The translations under genes and the position numbers were made by a program. A stretch of DNA of 64,000 bases, taken from assembly GCF_029892565.1 (NCBI RefSeq), contig NZ_JARXVH010000009.1, forward strand, positions 335,131-399,130. The letters run 5' to 3'. The stretch comes from Streptomyces pseudovenezuelae. Lineage in GTDB: Bacteria; Actinomycetota; Actinomycetes; Streptomycetales; Streptomycetaceae. Shown here piece after piece: positions 32,193-40,744 of the stretch. Under the pieces are notes generated by a model, which made no database searches, had not been told where the DNA came from, and was given only the letters and a program-made list of their open reading frames with translations. The stretch's first letter is position 1. Every line of letters starts with the position of its first letter.

Positions 32193-32401
32193 CGACGCCG
32201 TTCCACCGCCCCATCGCACCCGCAGCCACCACCCGCGGACCCGCAGCCGCCGACGGCGAACCCGCCCCACAGGGGCCACCCGCACCCGACAACGAATTCT
32301 GCACGGCTGGTGCGGGTGGGAACTCCAGGGCCGATGGCGAAGCCGAGGCCGAAGTGGCGCCCACCACCACCCCGTCCCATCACAAGAAGGCCGCGATATG
32401 A
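32189..32401 (+). CDS. 70-residue coupled small ORF inside the ABC operon
   Basis: This frame overlaps the ATPase stop at its start (ATGA at 32189) and the first permease start at its end (ATGA at 32398), the same coupling seen at every other junction of the operon. The product begins MTTPFHRPIAPAATTRGPAA, is Pro/Ala/Gly-rich with one Cys (NEFCTAGAGG) and ends PSHHKKAAI. There is no ribosome binding site of its own, so it would be read by re-initiating ribosomes. It may be a real small protein or just a coupling bridge that keeps ribosomes on the message. Confidence 0.5.
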   Translation: MTTPFHRPIAPAATTRGPAAADGEPAPQGPPAPDNEFCTAGAGGNSRADGEAEAEVAPTTTPSHHKKAAI

Positions 32402-33387
32402 CCGCCCTGTCCGTATCCGTCAACACCGGGCACCCGACATCGCCGCGCCTGCTGAGGTGGCTGGTCCGACTGCACCGCCCGGCCCTGTGGAGCTGGCTCG
32501 GCATCGTGGTCGTACTCAGCGGCGCGTTGCTGTGGCTGGGAGGCCCGCTCACCGACGCCTCGGCCGCGGCCTGGCGACAGTTCAACGCGTGCGGGATGGG
32601 CACGTGCCACTACGACCAGGACTCGATCACCCGCTACAAGGACGCCTACAACTACCTGACGTACGCCGTCCTCGTAGTGCCCTTCGCCGTCGCGGCCTGG
32701 GCCGGCGGATCACTCGTAGGCCGCGAAATGGAGAGCGGCACAGCCCAGCTGGCCTGGACCCAGGGCGTGAGCCCCACGCGCTGGCTGGCCACCAAGCTCG
32801 CCGCCCCGGCCGTCCTGGTCGCCGCGGGCACCGGCCTGCTCGCCCTGCTGCACCACTGGGCCTGGTCAGCGGGCGAGGGCCGGATCGACACGACGAAGCC
32901 CTGGTCCAGCTTCGAGACCTTCTACGCCAACGGGCCCGTGCCGGTCGCCCTGGCCCTGACCGGCCTGGCCGGCGGCGCCCTCATCGGCCTGATCGCACGG
33001 CGGTCGCTGGCCGCACTCGTCGGCGGCCTCTGCTTCACCGCCTTCGCGTGGTCCGCCACCCAGCTCGCCATGCCCCACCTGTGGCCCACGGCCACCAGCG
33101 TCACCAGCCTGCGCCACAACGGCCCCTCCGGCGCGGGCATCACGCTCTCCTCAGGCCTGCTGACCTCCGGCGGCGACCGTATCGCCGACCCGTACTGCGG
33201 CAGCGACCTCTCCCTGCAGTGCAAGGACCTGTACACCAGCCTGGACGCCGTCTCCTTCTACAAGGACTACCACCCCGAGTCCCACTTCTGGCCCCTGCAG
33301 CTGATGGCCTCCGGCGTGCTCCTGGTCCTCGCCGCCCTCCTCACCCTGGCGGTCTTCCGCCTGCTGAAGCACCGGACCGCGTCATGA
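32398..33387 (+). CDS. ABC-2 type permease, first of two
   Basis: A 329-residue protein with about six helices: one near 30-52, then pairs from 84 on, ending with a helix at 302-322. It carries the segment GREMESGTAQLAWTQGVSPT followed by RWLATKLAAP, which recurs almost unchanged in the next permease. An external loop holds four Cys (NACGMGTCHY early; PYCGSDLSLQCKD late) that could form disulfides. It is coupled to the 70-codon ORF before it and to the second permease after it by ATGA. Confidence 0.85.
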   Translation: MTALSVSVNTGHPTSPRLLRWLVRLHRPALWSWLGIVVVLSGALLWLGGPLTDASAAAWRQFNACGMGTCHYDQDSITRYKDAYNYLTYAVLVVPFAVAAWAGGSLVGREMESGTAQLAWTQGVSPTRWLATKLAAPAVLVAAGTGLLALLHHWAWSAGEGRIDTTKPWSSFETFYANGPVPVALALTGLAGGALIGLIARRSLAALVGGLCFTAFAWSATQLAMPHLWPTATSVTSLRHNGPSGAGITLSSGLLTSGGDRIADPYCGSDLSLQCKDLYTSLDAVSFYKDYHPESHFWPLQLMASGVLLVLAALLTLAVFRLLKHRTAS

Positions 33388-34163
33388 CCGCCGCCCGTCT
33401 GCCCCGCGTGGTGCTGCGCCTGCACCGCACGGCCCTGATCGTGTGGACCCTCTTCGTCCTGGGCGCCGTCGCCTTCCTGGTCTGGCTCAACGAGGTCGAA
33501 GCGGACCGCGTGCAGGCGCAGACGACGTTGTGCAGGCACGCCAGCACCTACTGCGCGAACGTCTTCGCCTCGCTCGACTACAGCTCGCCCATGGGCTGGA
33601 TCAGCAGCGTCGTCTACTACAGCTTCTGGGGCGTCGCCGCCTGGGCCGGCGCCGCCCTGATCGGCCGCGAACTGGAGAGCGGCACCGCACAGCTCGCCTG
33701 GACCCAGGGCGTGAGCCCCACCCGCTGGCTCGCCACCAAGCTCGCCCTGCCCGCGCTGGCGCTGACGGTCGGCGGCACGCTGTTCGTGTTCGTCTTCCGC
33801 TGGGGCTGGTCGGCCCACCGCGACCTGATGGGCGACGACTGGACCTTCAACGACGTCTTCGCGGCCCGCGGCCCGGCCCTGGTGGCCTGGAGCCTGTGCG
33901 CCCTCGCGGTCGGCACCCTCACCGCGCTCCTGCTGCGCCGCTCGCTGCCGGCCCTGGCCGTCTCGGTCTCCGTGATGGTCGTACTCAACCGGTACATGGA
34001 GAAGCACCGCACGGACCTGTGGCCCAACACGCCCACCGACCGCAGCCGGCACCCCGCGTCCCACTTCTGGCCCATGAACCTGATCGAGACCGGCATCCTC
34101 CTCACGATCGCCGCCCTCAGCACGACCGCCGCCTTCTGGTCGCTGCGCCGCCGCACGGCCTGA
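33384..34163 (+). CDS. ABC-2 type permease, second of two
   Basis: A 259-residue paralogue of the previous permease, sharing GRELESGTAQLAWTQGVSPT and RWLATKLALP at the cytosolic loop and SHFWP before the last helix. It is shorter because an outer loop is reduced. A Cys pair (LCRHASTYC) lies in the first outer loop. The two genes arose by tandem duplication and probably form the two membrane halves of one exporter. A strong terminator follows. Confidence 0.85.
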   Translation: MTAARLPRVVLRLHRTALIVWTLFVLGAVAFLVWLNEVEADRVQAQTTLCRHASTYCANVFASLDYSSPMGWISSVVYYSFWGVAAWAGAALIGRELESGTAQLAWTQGVSPTRWLATKLALPALALTVGGTLFVFVFRWGWSAHRDLMGDDWTFNDVFAARGPALVAWSLCALAVGTLTALLLRRSLPALAVSVSVMVVLNRYMEKHRTDLWPNTPTDRSRHPASHFWPMNLIETGILLTIAALSTTAAFWSLRRRTA

Positions 34164-34175
34164 GTACCGCGTTCG

Positions 34176-34207
34176 CGTACGTCCTTTCCACGGGGAAGGG
34201 ACGTACG
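34176..34207 (+). terminator. Terminator of the GntR-ABC operon
   Basis: A 14-bp stem with one G-T pair (34176-34189 with 34194-34207) and the loop ACGG, beginning 13 bases after the second permease stop. A second, wider inverted repeat AGGCGGCTCCC/GGGAGCCGCCT (34218-34228 with 34267-34277) follows. Confidence 0.8.
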
Positions 34208-34479
34208 TATCCTCCGCAGGCGGCTCCCAGCGGGCCATTACGCCGCGTCGGCCGACGTGGACGCCCGGGAGCCGCCTCGCGATATCCCGCACGCCATGTC
34301 GCCGTAACCAACGGTTCAGACGGGCTTGCGAGGCTCGGCCAATGACGCCCGCCGTGCCAGAGCCTTCGCCGCCCCCAGAGGCGACCGCGGGGAACGGGGA
34401 CGCCCTGCTGCCCTTGGCCGCACTCCCGCCCGCCGCTTCCGACGCGCCCGTAAGGCCGGTGGCGCGAAAGAATGGGTCC

Positions 34480-36711
34480 ATGAGTCAGCCGAACCCCCAG
34501 GCACAGGTCCAGCACGCGCAGCCCTCCGTGGGCTCCATAGCCGCGCACCGCCCGCACACGGTGTCCGCCGCGGTCTCCGACCTGGAGCCCGACATCGACG
34601 CCGACCTCGACGAGTACGAGGAGTCGCCGTACGACGGGCCCCAGCTGCCGCAGGGCCGCTTCCTCGACCGGGAGCGCAGCTGGCTGGCGTTCAACGAACG
34701 CGTCCTCGAACTCGCCGAGGACCCGAACACGCCCCTCCTGGAGCGGGCGAACTTCCTCGCGATCTTCGCCAGCAACCTGGACGAGTTCTTCATGGTCCGG
34801 GTGGCCGGCCTCAAGCGCCGTATCGCCACCGGCGTGGCCACCCGCTCCGCCTCCGGCCTGCAGCCGCGCGAAGTGCTGGAGATGATCTGGGCCCGCTCCC
34901 GCGAGCTGATGGCACGGCACGCCGCGACCTACCACGAGGACATCGCCCCCGCGCTCGCGGAGGAGGGCATCCACCTGGTCCGCTGGAGCGAGCTGACCGA
35001 GAAGGAACAGGCCCGCCTCTTCACACTGTTCCGGCACCAGATCTTCCCGGTCCTCACGCCGCTGGCCGTCGACCCCGCGCACCCCTTCCCGTACATCTCG
35101 GGTCTCTCGCTCAACCTCGCGGTCGTCGTCCGCAACCCCGTCAGCGGCCACAAGCACTTCGCCCGCGTGAAGGTGCCGCCGCTGCTGTCCCGCTTCCTGG
35201 AGAGCTCTCCGGGCCGCTACGTCCCCGTCGAGGACGTCATCGCCGCCCACCTGGAGGAGCTGTTCCCGGGCATGGAGGTGCTGGAGCACCACACCTTCCG
35301 GCTGACCAGGAACGAGGACCTGGAGGTCGAGGAGGACGACGCCGAGAACCTGCTCCAGGCGCTGGAGAAGGAGCTCATGCGGCGCCGCCTCGGGCCGCCG
35401 GTGCGTCTGGAGGTCGAGGAGTCCATCGACCGCGAGGTGCTCGACCTGCTGGTGCGCGAGCTGAAGATCAGCGAGGCCGAGGTGTACCCGCTGCCGGGTC
35501 CGCTCGACCTCACCGGCCTCTTCCGCATCCACCGCCTGGACCGCCCCGAGCTGAAGTACGGGAAGTTCATCGCCGGCGTGCACCGCGATCTCGCCGAGGT
35601 CGAGTCGGCCTCCTCGCCGGACATCTTCGCCGCCCTGCGCAACCGGGACGTGCTGCTGCACCACCCCTACGACTCGTTCTCGACCTCCGTGCAGGCCTTC
35701 CTCCAGCAGGCCGCCGAGGACGACGACGTCCTGGCCATCAAGCAGACCCTGTACCGGACCTCCGGCGACTCCCCGATAGTCGACGCGCTCATCGACGCCG
35801 CCGAGTCCGGCAAGCAGGTCCTGGTGCTGGTCGAGATCAAGGCCCGCTTCGACGAGCACGCCAACATCAAGTGGGCGCGCAAGCTGGAAGAGGCCGGCTG
35901 CCACGTGGTCTACGGCCTGGTCGGCCTCAAGACCCACTGCAAGCTGTCCCTGGTGGTCCGCCAGGAAGGCGACACGCTACGGCGCTACAGCCACGTCGGC
36001 ACCGGCAACTACCACCCCAAGACGGCCCGTCTCTACGAGGACCTCGGCCTGCTCACGGCCGACCCGCAGGTCGGCGCGGACCTCTCCGACCTCTTCAACC
36101 GGCTCTCCGGCTACTCGCGCCGCGAGACCTACCGCCGCCTCCTGGTCGCCCCCAAATCCCTGCGGGACGGCCTGATCGCGCGGATCAACAAGGAGGTCCA
36201 GCACCACCGTGCCGGACGTCCCGCGTTCATCCGTATCAAGGTCAACTCGATCGTCGACGAGGCACTCATCGACGCGCTGTACCGGGCGTCCCAGGCAGGC
36301 GTACCGATCGACGTGTGGGTACGCGGCATCTGTGCCGTCCGCCCGGGCGTCACGGGCCTCTCGGAGAACATCCGGGTCCGCTCGATCCTCGGCCGCTTCC
36401 TGGAACACTCCCGGGTCTTCGCCTTCGGCAACGGCGGCGAACCCGAGGTGTGGATAGGCAGCGCCGACATGATGCACCGCAACCTCGACCGCCGTATCGA
36501 GGCCCTGGTCAGGGTCACCGACCCGGCCCACCGCGCAGCCCTGAACCGGCTGTTGGAGACCGGCATGTCCGAGACCACCGCTTCCTGGCACCTCGGCCCG
36601 GACGGCGAATGGATCCGGCATGCCACCGACGCGGACGGTGGGCCCCTGCGCAACATCCAGGAGATGCTCATAGACGCCCGGAGGCGCCGGCGTGGCACAG
36701 CAACACCTTGA
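34480..36711 (+). CDS. ppk: Polyphosphate kinase Ppk1
   Basis: A 743-residue Ppk1. After a short acidic N-terminal tail come the N-terminal domain (LDRERSWLAFNERVLELAED), the head domain and the two catalytic C domains. VGTGNYHPKTARLYED carries the histidine that is phosphorylated in relatives, and the second catalytic region is FAFGNGGEPEVWIGSADMMH. The enzyme makes polyphosphate from ATP and, reversibly, ATP from polyphosphate. I chose ATG 34480 (MSQPNPQAQ); the frame is open to 34342, but that stretch overlaps the likely promoter. A GTTCAGACGGG at 34314-34324 resembles one PHO box unit; ppk is under PhoP control in S. lividans. Confidence 0.95.
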   Translation: MSQPNPQAQVQHAQPSVGSIAAHRPHTVSAAVSDLEPDIDADLDEYEESPYDGPQLPQGRFLDRERSWLAFNERVLELAEDPNTPLLERANFLAIFASNLDEFFMVRVAGLKRRIATGVATRSASGLQPREVLEMIWARSRELMARHAATYHEDIAPALAEEGIHLVRWSELTEKEQARLFTLFRHQIFPVLTPLAVDPAHPFPYISGLSLNLAVVVRNPVSGHKHFARVKVPPLLSRFLESSPGRYVPVEDVIAAHLEELFPGMEVLEHHTFRLTRNEDLEVEEDDAENLLQALEKELMRRRLGPPVRLEVEESIDREVLDLLVRELKISEAEVYPLPGPLDLTGLFRIHRLDRPELKYGKFIAGVHRDLAEVESASSPDIFAALRNRDVLLHHPYDSFSTSVQAFLQQAAEDDDVLAIKQTLYRTSGDSPIVDALIDAAESGKQVLVLVEIKARFDEHANIKWARKLEEAGCHVVYGLVGLKTHCKLSLVVRQEGDTLRRYSHVGTGNYHPKTARLYEDLGLLTADPQVGADLSDLFNRLSGYSRRETYRRLLVAPKSLRDGLIARINKEVQHHRAGRPAFIRIKVNSIVDEALIDALYRASQAGVPIDVWVRGICAVRPGVTGLSENIRVRSILGRFLEHSRVFAFGNGGEPEVWIGSADMMHRNLDRRIEALVRVTDPAHRAALNRLLETGMSETTASWHLGPDGEWIRHATDADGGPLRNIQEMLIDARRRRRGTATP

Positions 36712-37747
36712 CCCGACGGACCCCACGGCCGGGACCGCCCCCACCGGGGACGCCCTCGCGGGCTACCTGCGGGCCCAGGCCACGGAGTTCCTCCGCGCCC
36801 TGCGGCTGCACCGGGAGACCGGCAGCGGCCCCAACGGCACGGCGGAGGCCGTCGACGCGGCGCGCGCCCTGCGCCGCTCGGTCCGCCGCATCAGCGGCAG
36901 CCTGCACACCTTCCGTCCCCTGCTGGAAACCGACTGGTCGGAGAGCCTGCGCCCCGAACTCGCCTGGCTGTCCGGCACGTTGTCGATGGAGCACGCCTAC
37001 GCGGCCCGCCTCGACCGGCTGCTGCTCGCGCTGCACCGGCTGTCGGGGGCGGCGGTGTTCCCCGCGCAGTCCGCGGGCGGCCCGGCCCCCGCCGCCCGGT
37101 CCGACCTGACGAGCGCGGAGCGCGGCAACCTCACCGTGGGCGCCGCCAAAGCGGGCGCGCTCCTCGAACGGCAGCTCACCCTGGCCCGGACCCGGGCCCA
37201 CAGCACCGCCCTGCAGGCGCTCGGCTCCTCCCGCTTCCACGCCGTCGCCGACAAGGTCGCCGTCCTGGCCAGCGAGGTCCCGCTCACCCCGACCGCCGCC
37301 GGCGCCGACCTGAGCCCGCTGGCCACCGCGGCCCAGGAACGGCTCACCGACGCCGTGACCGGACTGCCGCTGGTCACCGCCGGGCACCCCTACAACGCGG
37401 AGGCCCTGATCCACGGCCTCTCCCCCGACCCGGCCCCGCATCCGCAGGACGCCCCCTGGCACCAGGTCCGCCTACTGCTGCGCCTGCACCGCTACTCCCG
37501 CGAGGTCCTCCTCGGCGACACCGCCCTGGTCGACGTCCGCCTGCTCGACGCGGGCCAGGCCCTGGACCGGCACCGGGACGCCTCGGAGGCGGCCGCCGCC
37601 GCGGCCTCGGCGGCCCGCACCCCACGCATCGCCCCGGCGACGGCGTACGCCCTCGGCGTGCTCCACGCCGACCAGCGCCACGAGGTCGAGGGCGCCCGTT
37701 TCGTCTTCCAGCAGGCATGGCAGAGGCAGGAGGTGCGCGCCAGTTGA
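36692..37747 (+). CDS. CHAD domain protein
   Basis: A 351-residue all-alpha protein with two CHAD repeats: RALRRSVRRISGSLHTFRPL followed by a second His/Arg-rich helix bundle (HQVRLLLRLHRYSREVLLGD). CHAD domains bind polyphosphate through conserved His, Lys and Arg. It starts at GTG 36692 inside the last 20 bases of ppk, so it is translated with it, and the next gene overlaps its stop by TTGA. The context suggests a polyphosphate granule protein or storage regulator. Confidence 0.9.
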   Translation: MAQQHLDPTDPTAGTAPTGDALAGYLRAQATEFLRALRLHRETGSGPNGTAEAVDAARALRRSVRRISGSLHTFRPLLETDWSESLRPELAWLSGTLSMEHAYAARLDRLLLALHRLSGAAVFPAQSAGGPAPAARSDLTSAERGNLTVGAAKAGALLERQLTLARTRAHSTALQALGSSRFHAVADKVAVLASEVPLTPTAAGADLSPLATAAQERLTDAVTGLPLVTAGHPYNAEALIHGLSPDPAPHPQDAPWHQVRLLLRLHRYSREVLLGDTALVDVRLLDAGQALDRHRDASEAAAAAASAARTPRIAPATAYALGVLHADQRHEVEGARFVFQQAWQRQEVRAS

Positions 37748-38166
37748 CCCAGACCGACAACACCCTGATCCAGGCGGCCGGCGGAGTGCTGTGGCGGCAC
37801 TCCCCCGTCGACGCCGAGCTTGAGGTCTGCCTGGTCCACCGGCCGAAGTACGACGACTGGTCCCACCCCAAGGGCAAGCTGAAGCGCGGGGAGGAACCGC
37901 TCGCGGCGGCCCTGCGCGAGGTCGCGGAGGAGACGGGGTACACGGCGGATCCGGGTACGGAACTGTCCACCGTGCGCTACTTCGTGGCCGGGCGCCCCAA
38001 GCAGGTGCGCTACTGGGCGGCCGAGGCCGTCTCCGGCGGGTTCGCCCCGAACGAGGAGGTGGACCGCATCCTGTGGCTCTCCCCCGGCGCGGCCCGCAGC
38101 CGCCTGACCCAGTTCCGTGACCGGGGCCTGGTCGACGAACTGCTGACGACCCTGCGTCACGCCTGA
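37744..38166 (+). CDS. NUDIX hydrolase
   Basis: A 140-residue NUDIX protein. The box GKLKRGEEPLAAALREVAEE is complete, followed by TGY, and HRPKYDDWSHPKGK before it is typical of actinobacterial MutT1-like proteins that act on nucleoside or dinucleoside polyphosphates. The start is TTG 37744, overlapping the CHAD stop (TTGA) and 10 bases after AGGAGG; an ATG at 37717 is possible. As the third gene after ppk it probably takes part in polyphosphate or nucleotide housekeeping. Unlike mycobacterial MutT1 it lacks the C-terminal histidine phosphatase domain. Confidence 0.87.
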   Translation: MTQTDNTLIQAAGGVLWRHSPVDAELEVCLVHRPKYDDWSHPKGKLKRGEEPLAAALREVAEETGYTADPGTELSTVRYFVAGRPKQVRYWAAEAVSGGFAPNEEVDRILWLSPGAARSRLTQFRDRGLVDELLTTLRHA

Positions 38167-38321
38167 ACGTTCAGGTGCCCCTCGGCGTCCGTCCTGGCCC
38201 TGCTGCGGGCTCTGCGGGCCGGCCCGCGCCAGCCGCAGGTGCAGCGGGCGAAGCAGAACCTGCCCTGTTCGACGGTCGTCGTCCGATGTTCCTCGTGCGG
38301 CACACCGACAACGCTACCCAT
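38157..38321 (-). CDS. 54-residue basic protein
   Basis: A short protein, MGSVVGVPHEEHRTTTVEQG, then FCFARCTCGWRGPARRARSR and a C-terminal TDAEGHLNVQA. The Cys-x3-Cys-x-Cys cluster with a following Trp and Arg-rich helix looks like a small metal-binding or nucleic-acid-binding unit; similar short proteins are, as I recall, conserved downstream of this NUDIX gene in streptomycetes. It converges on the NUDIX gene and overlaps it by 10 bases. The ribosome binding site is weak. Confidence 0.6.
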   Translation of the reverse strand: MGSVVGVPHEEHRTTTVEQGRFCFARCTCGWRGPARRARSRARTDAEGHLNVQA

Positions 38322-38424
38322 GCCGGGTAAAGCGCTGGTATGCGCGTGACGGCACCCCCCACCTCTCGTTAAGCGGAACGACAGGGGGCCCGTGCCGGGC
38401 GGGCCGGCTGGGGGTGGGCAGGCC

Positions 38425-39258
38425 ATGGCGGAACGGCAGCACAGGATGAGCGGAGCGGTCGCCGCGGGGGTCTTCGTCTGTGTCGGCTCCCTCGCCGCGA
38501 GCGGCTGTTCCGGTGCCGGCGCCACCGCCGACGCCCGCACCTCCGACCCGGTCGAGACCCTGCACCGGGCCGCCGGGACCCTGGTGGACGCGGGCAGTTC
38601 GAAGGCGCGGACGTCCATGGAGATGGCCACCGGCGGCACCCGGGTCACCATCCGCGGCGAGGGTGTCTACGACTACCGCCGCCAGGTCGGCCGGCTCCAG
38701 GTACGTCTGCCGCAGGACCCGGCCGGCCACACCGAGCACCGGCCCATCACCGAACTCCTCGCACCCGGCGCCCTGTTCATGAAGAACCGGGGCGCCGGAG
38801 TCCCCGCCGACAAGTGGGTCCGGGTGGAGACGGCCGCGCTCTCCGACGGGAACCTGGTGACCGGCGGCGCCACCGACCCCTTCGCCGCCGCCGAACTCCT
38901 GCGCGGCACCCGCACGGCGACCGATCTCGGCCGCACCGAGCTGGCCGGCACGAAGGTGCGGCACTACCGGGGCGTCGCCGACCTCGCGCTCGCGGCGCGG
39001 GGCGCCTCCCAGGGCACCCGGGCCTCCCTCGCCGCGGCGGCGAAAGGGTTCGCCACCGCCGAGGTGCCCTTCGACGTCTATCTCGACGACGAGGGCCGCA
39101 TCCGCAAGATCAGACACCGATTCGGCTTCGTCAACGGCCGGCAGAAAGGTAACGTCGCGGTGGCCTCGACGACGCTGCTGTACGACTTCGGGGCCCCCGT
39201 CGACGTATCCCTGCCGAAGGCGAGTGACATCTACGCCGGGAAGATCGCAGAGGGGTGA
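38425..39258 (+). CDS. Lipoprotein of unknown function
   Basis: A 277-residue protein with a lipoprotein signal: MSGAVAAGVFVCVGSLAASG followed by Cys, so cleavage before that Cys with lipid attachment is expected. The mature part begins with a short Ala/Thr linker and continues as a soluble domain with many beta strands (SMEMATGGTRVTIRGEGVYD, VYLDDEGRIRKIRHRFGF), resembling LolA/LppX-type mycobacterial lipoproteins that carry lipids across the envelope. That similarity is by fold pattern only. ATG 38425 is chosen because the signal peptide begins there. Confidence 0.78.
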   Translation: MAERQHRMSGAVAAGVFVCVGSLAASGCSGAGATADARTSDPVETLHRAAGTLVDAGSSKARTSMEMATGGTRVTIRGEGVYDYRRQVGRLQVRLPQDPAGHTEHRPITELLAPGALFMKNRGAGVPADKWVRVETAALSDGNLVTGGATDPFAAAELLRGTRTATDLGRTELAGTKVRHYRGVADLALAARGASQGTRASLAAAAKGFATAEVPFDVYLDDEGRIRKIRHRFGFVNGRQKGNVAVASTTLLYDFGAPVDVSLPKASDIYAGKIAEG

Positions 39259-39368
39259 GGGCGTGCGCGTGGATCAGTGACGGGCGTCAAGAACTAGCCC
39301 TTCCGTGCCATGCGCGGTGTGTAGGCCGCTCCCTACTCTAGGAAGTCGGTGACGGCAGAGAAGAGGTG

Positions 39369-39548
39369 ATGCACGTGGCTCCGGTCGGCGGTACGGCAGT
39401 TCAGGACCACGTGGCCCTCGCCGAGATCGAGCTGTGCGGAGACCTGATCATCGCGGCCTCGGCCGCGCGCGAGGACCGGCTCAGCATGGATTGCATCGAC
39501 GAGGTGCTGAGAGTGGCCGAAGAACGCGAGGAGTCGTTCGGCGGTTGA
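39369..39548 (+). CDS. 59-residue hypothetical protein
   Basis: A small acidic protein: MHVAPVGGTAVQDHVALAEI at the start and a C-terminal helix MDCIDEVLRVAEEREESFGG. It is short but has normal codon usage and an AGAGAAGAGG ribosome binding site just before the ATG; similar tiny proteins are found in streptomycetes and have no assigned function. It runs against the csoR gene and ends 17 bases from its stop. Confidence 0.68.
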   Translation: MHVAPVGGTAVQDHVALAEIELCGDLIIAASAAREDRLSMDCIDEVLRVAEEREESFGG

Positions 39549-39565
39549 GCTGGGGCCGGGCGTGC

Positions 39566-39916
39566 TCAGGTGCGCAGCAGCCGGCCGATCGCCTTCGTGG
39601 CCTCCTCGACCTTGGCGTCGATCTCGTCGCCGCCCTTGACGGCCGCGTCGGCGACGCAGTGCCGCAGGTGTTCCTCCAGGAGCTGCAGCGCGAAGGACTG
39701 CAGGGCCTTGGTGGAGGCGGACACCTGGGTGAGTATGTCGATGCAGTAGGTGTCCTCCTCGACCATGCGCTGCAGGCCGCGGATCTGGCCCTCGATCCGG
39801 CGCAGCCGCTTGAGGTGCTCGTCCTTCTGCTTGTGATAGCCGTGCGTGACGTGCTCGTGGCCGCCGCTCCCGATGTCCTCGGAGGGGGCCGTGGCGCCGG
39901 CTTCTGTCGTCGTCAT
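39566..39916 (-). CDS. csoR: Copper-sensing repressor CsoR
   Basis: A 116-residue CsoR-family protein. The Cu(I) ligands are present as Cys in EEDTYCIDIL and the His and Cys of EEHLRHCVAD, and the RRIEGQIRGLQRMVEED helix is the family signature. A His/Lys-rich N-terminal tail (GGHEHVTHGYHKQK) precedes the fold. CsoR of S. lividans and S. coelicolor (SCO4136) represses copper efflux genes when copper is low. ATG 39916 (MTTTEAGA) is chosen; four codons upstream are possible. A matching operator lies 29 bases upstream, so it is likely autoregulated. Confidence 0.93.
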   Translation of the reverse strand: MTTTEAGATAPSEDIGSGGHEHVTHGYHKQKDEHLKRLRRIEGQIRGLQRMVEEDTYCIDILTQVSASTKALQSFALQLLEEHLRHCVADAAVKGGDEIDAKVEEATKAIGRLLRT

Positions 39917-39944
39917 CGCGTCCTCCACGTCACGGGGCGATCAC

Positions 39945-39961
39945 ATACCCCTGCTGGGTAT
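39945..39961. promoter_or_regulatory. CsoR operator
   Basis: ATACCC-CTGCT-GGGTAT (39945-39961) is a perfect 6-bp inverted repeat with a 5-base spacer, the layout reported for streptomycete CsoR sites (G-tract palindromes). A half site, GCTGGGTATAGGG, follows at about 39976-39988. Its place between csoR and the next promoter fits autorepression. Confidence 0.7.
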
Positions 39962-40116
39962 ATGGTAACGAACTTTGCTGGGTATAGGGCCCTTGGTAAG
40001 CCCTCGTGCTGATCACTGTGCCCGATGGGCGACACTGGTGGGCGGCCCATTAGCCGTGGCCGGATGATGCCCTTAGCATCAGCCTGACCGAAACCGATGC
40101 AATCCGAGGACCCCTT

Positions 40117-40737
40117 GTGCGCTTTCGTCTGACCCCCAGGGAGACGAGCTTCTACGACATGTTCGCCGCGTCCGCGGACAACATCGTCACGGGCTCGAAA
40201 CTCCTGATGGAACTGCTCGGGGCGGACACCGCCGGCCGGGCCGAGATCGCAGAGCGCATGCGGGCGGCGGAACACGCAGGCGACGACGCCACGCACGCCA
40301 TTTTCCACCAGCTGAACTCCTCCTTCATCACGCCCTTCGACCGCGAGGACATCTACAACCTCGCGTCCTGCCTCGACGACATCATGGACTTCATGGAGGA
40401 GGCCGTCGACCTCGTCGTCCTCTACAACGTCGAGGAACTCCCCAAGGGCGTCGAGCAGCAGATCGAGGTGCTCGCTCGCGCGGCGGAACTGACCGCCGAG
40501 GCCATGCCGAACCTGCGCACGATGGACAACCTCACCGAGTACTGGATCGAGGTCAACCGGCTGGAGAACCAGGCCGACCAGATCCACCGCAAGCTGCTGG
40601 CCATGCTCTTCAACGGCAAGTACGAGGCCATCGAGGTGCTGAAGCTCAAGCAGATCGTGGACGTCCTGGAAGAGGCGGCGGACGCGTTCGAGCACGTGGC
40701 GAACACGGTGGAGACCATCGCCGTCAAGGAGTCCTGA
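40117..40737 (+). CDS. DUF47 family PiT accessory protein
   Basis: A 206-residue all-helical PhoU-like protein (DUF47), starting MRFRLTPRETSFYDMFAASA and containing DREDIYNLASCLDDIMDFME, the conserved acidic metal-binding helix of the family. It is encoded directly before a PiT phosphate transporter and is thought to gate or regulate it. GTG 40117 has CGAGGA 7 bases upstream. The two genes are separated by 7 bases and form one transcript. Confidence 0.9.
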   Translation: MRFRLTPRETSFYDMFAASADNIVTGSKLLMELLGADTAGRAEIAERMRAAEHAGDDATHAIFHQLNSSFITPFDREDIYNLASCLDDIMDFMEEAVDLVVLYNVEELPKGVEQQIEVLARAAELTAEAMPNLRTMDNLTEYWIEVNRLENQADQIHRKLLAMLFNGKYEAIEVLKLKQIVDVLEEAADAFEHVANTVETIAVKES

Positions 40738-40744
40738 GGCGTCG

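Noticed and set aside
34314..34324. Single PHO-box-like unit before ppk
   Set aside because: GTTCAGACGGG matches only one unit and its neighbours do not; too weak to list as a site although PhoP control of ppk is known elsewhere.
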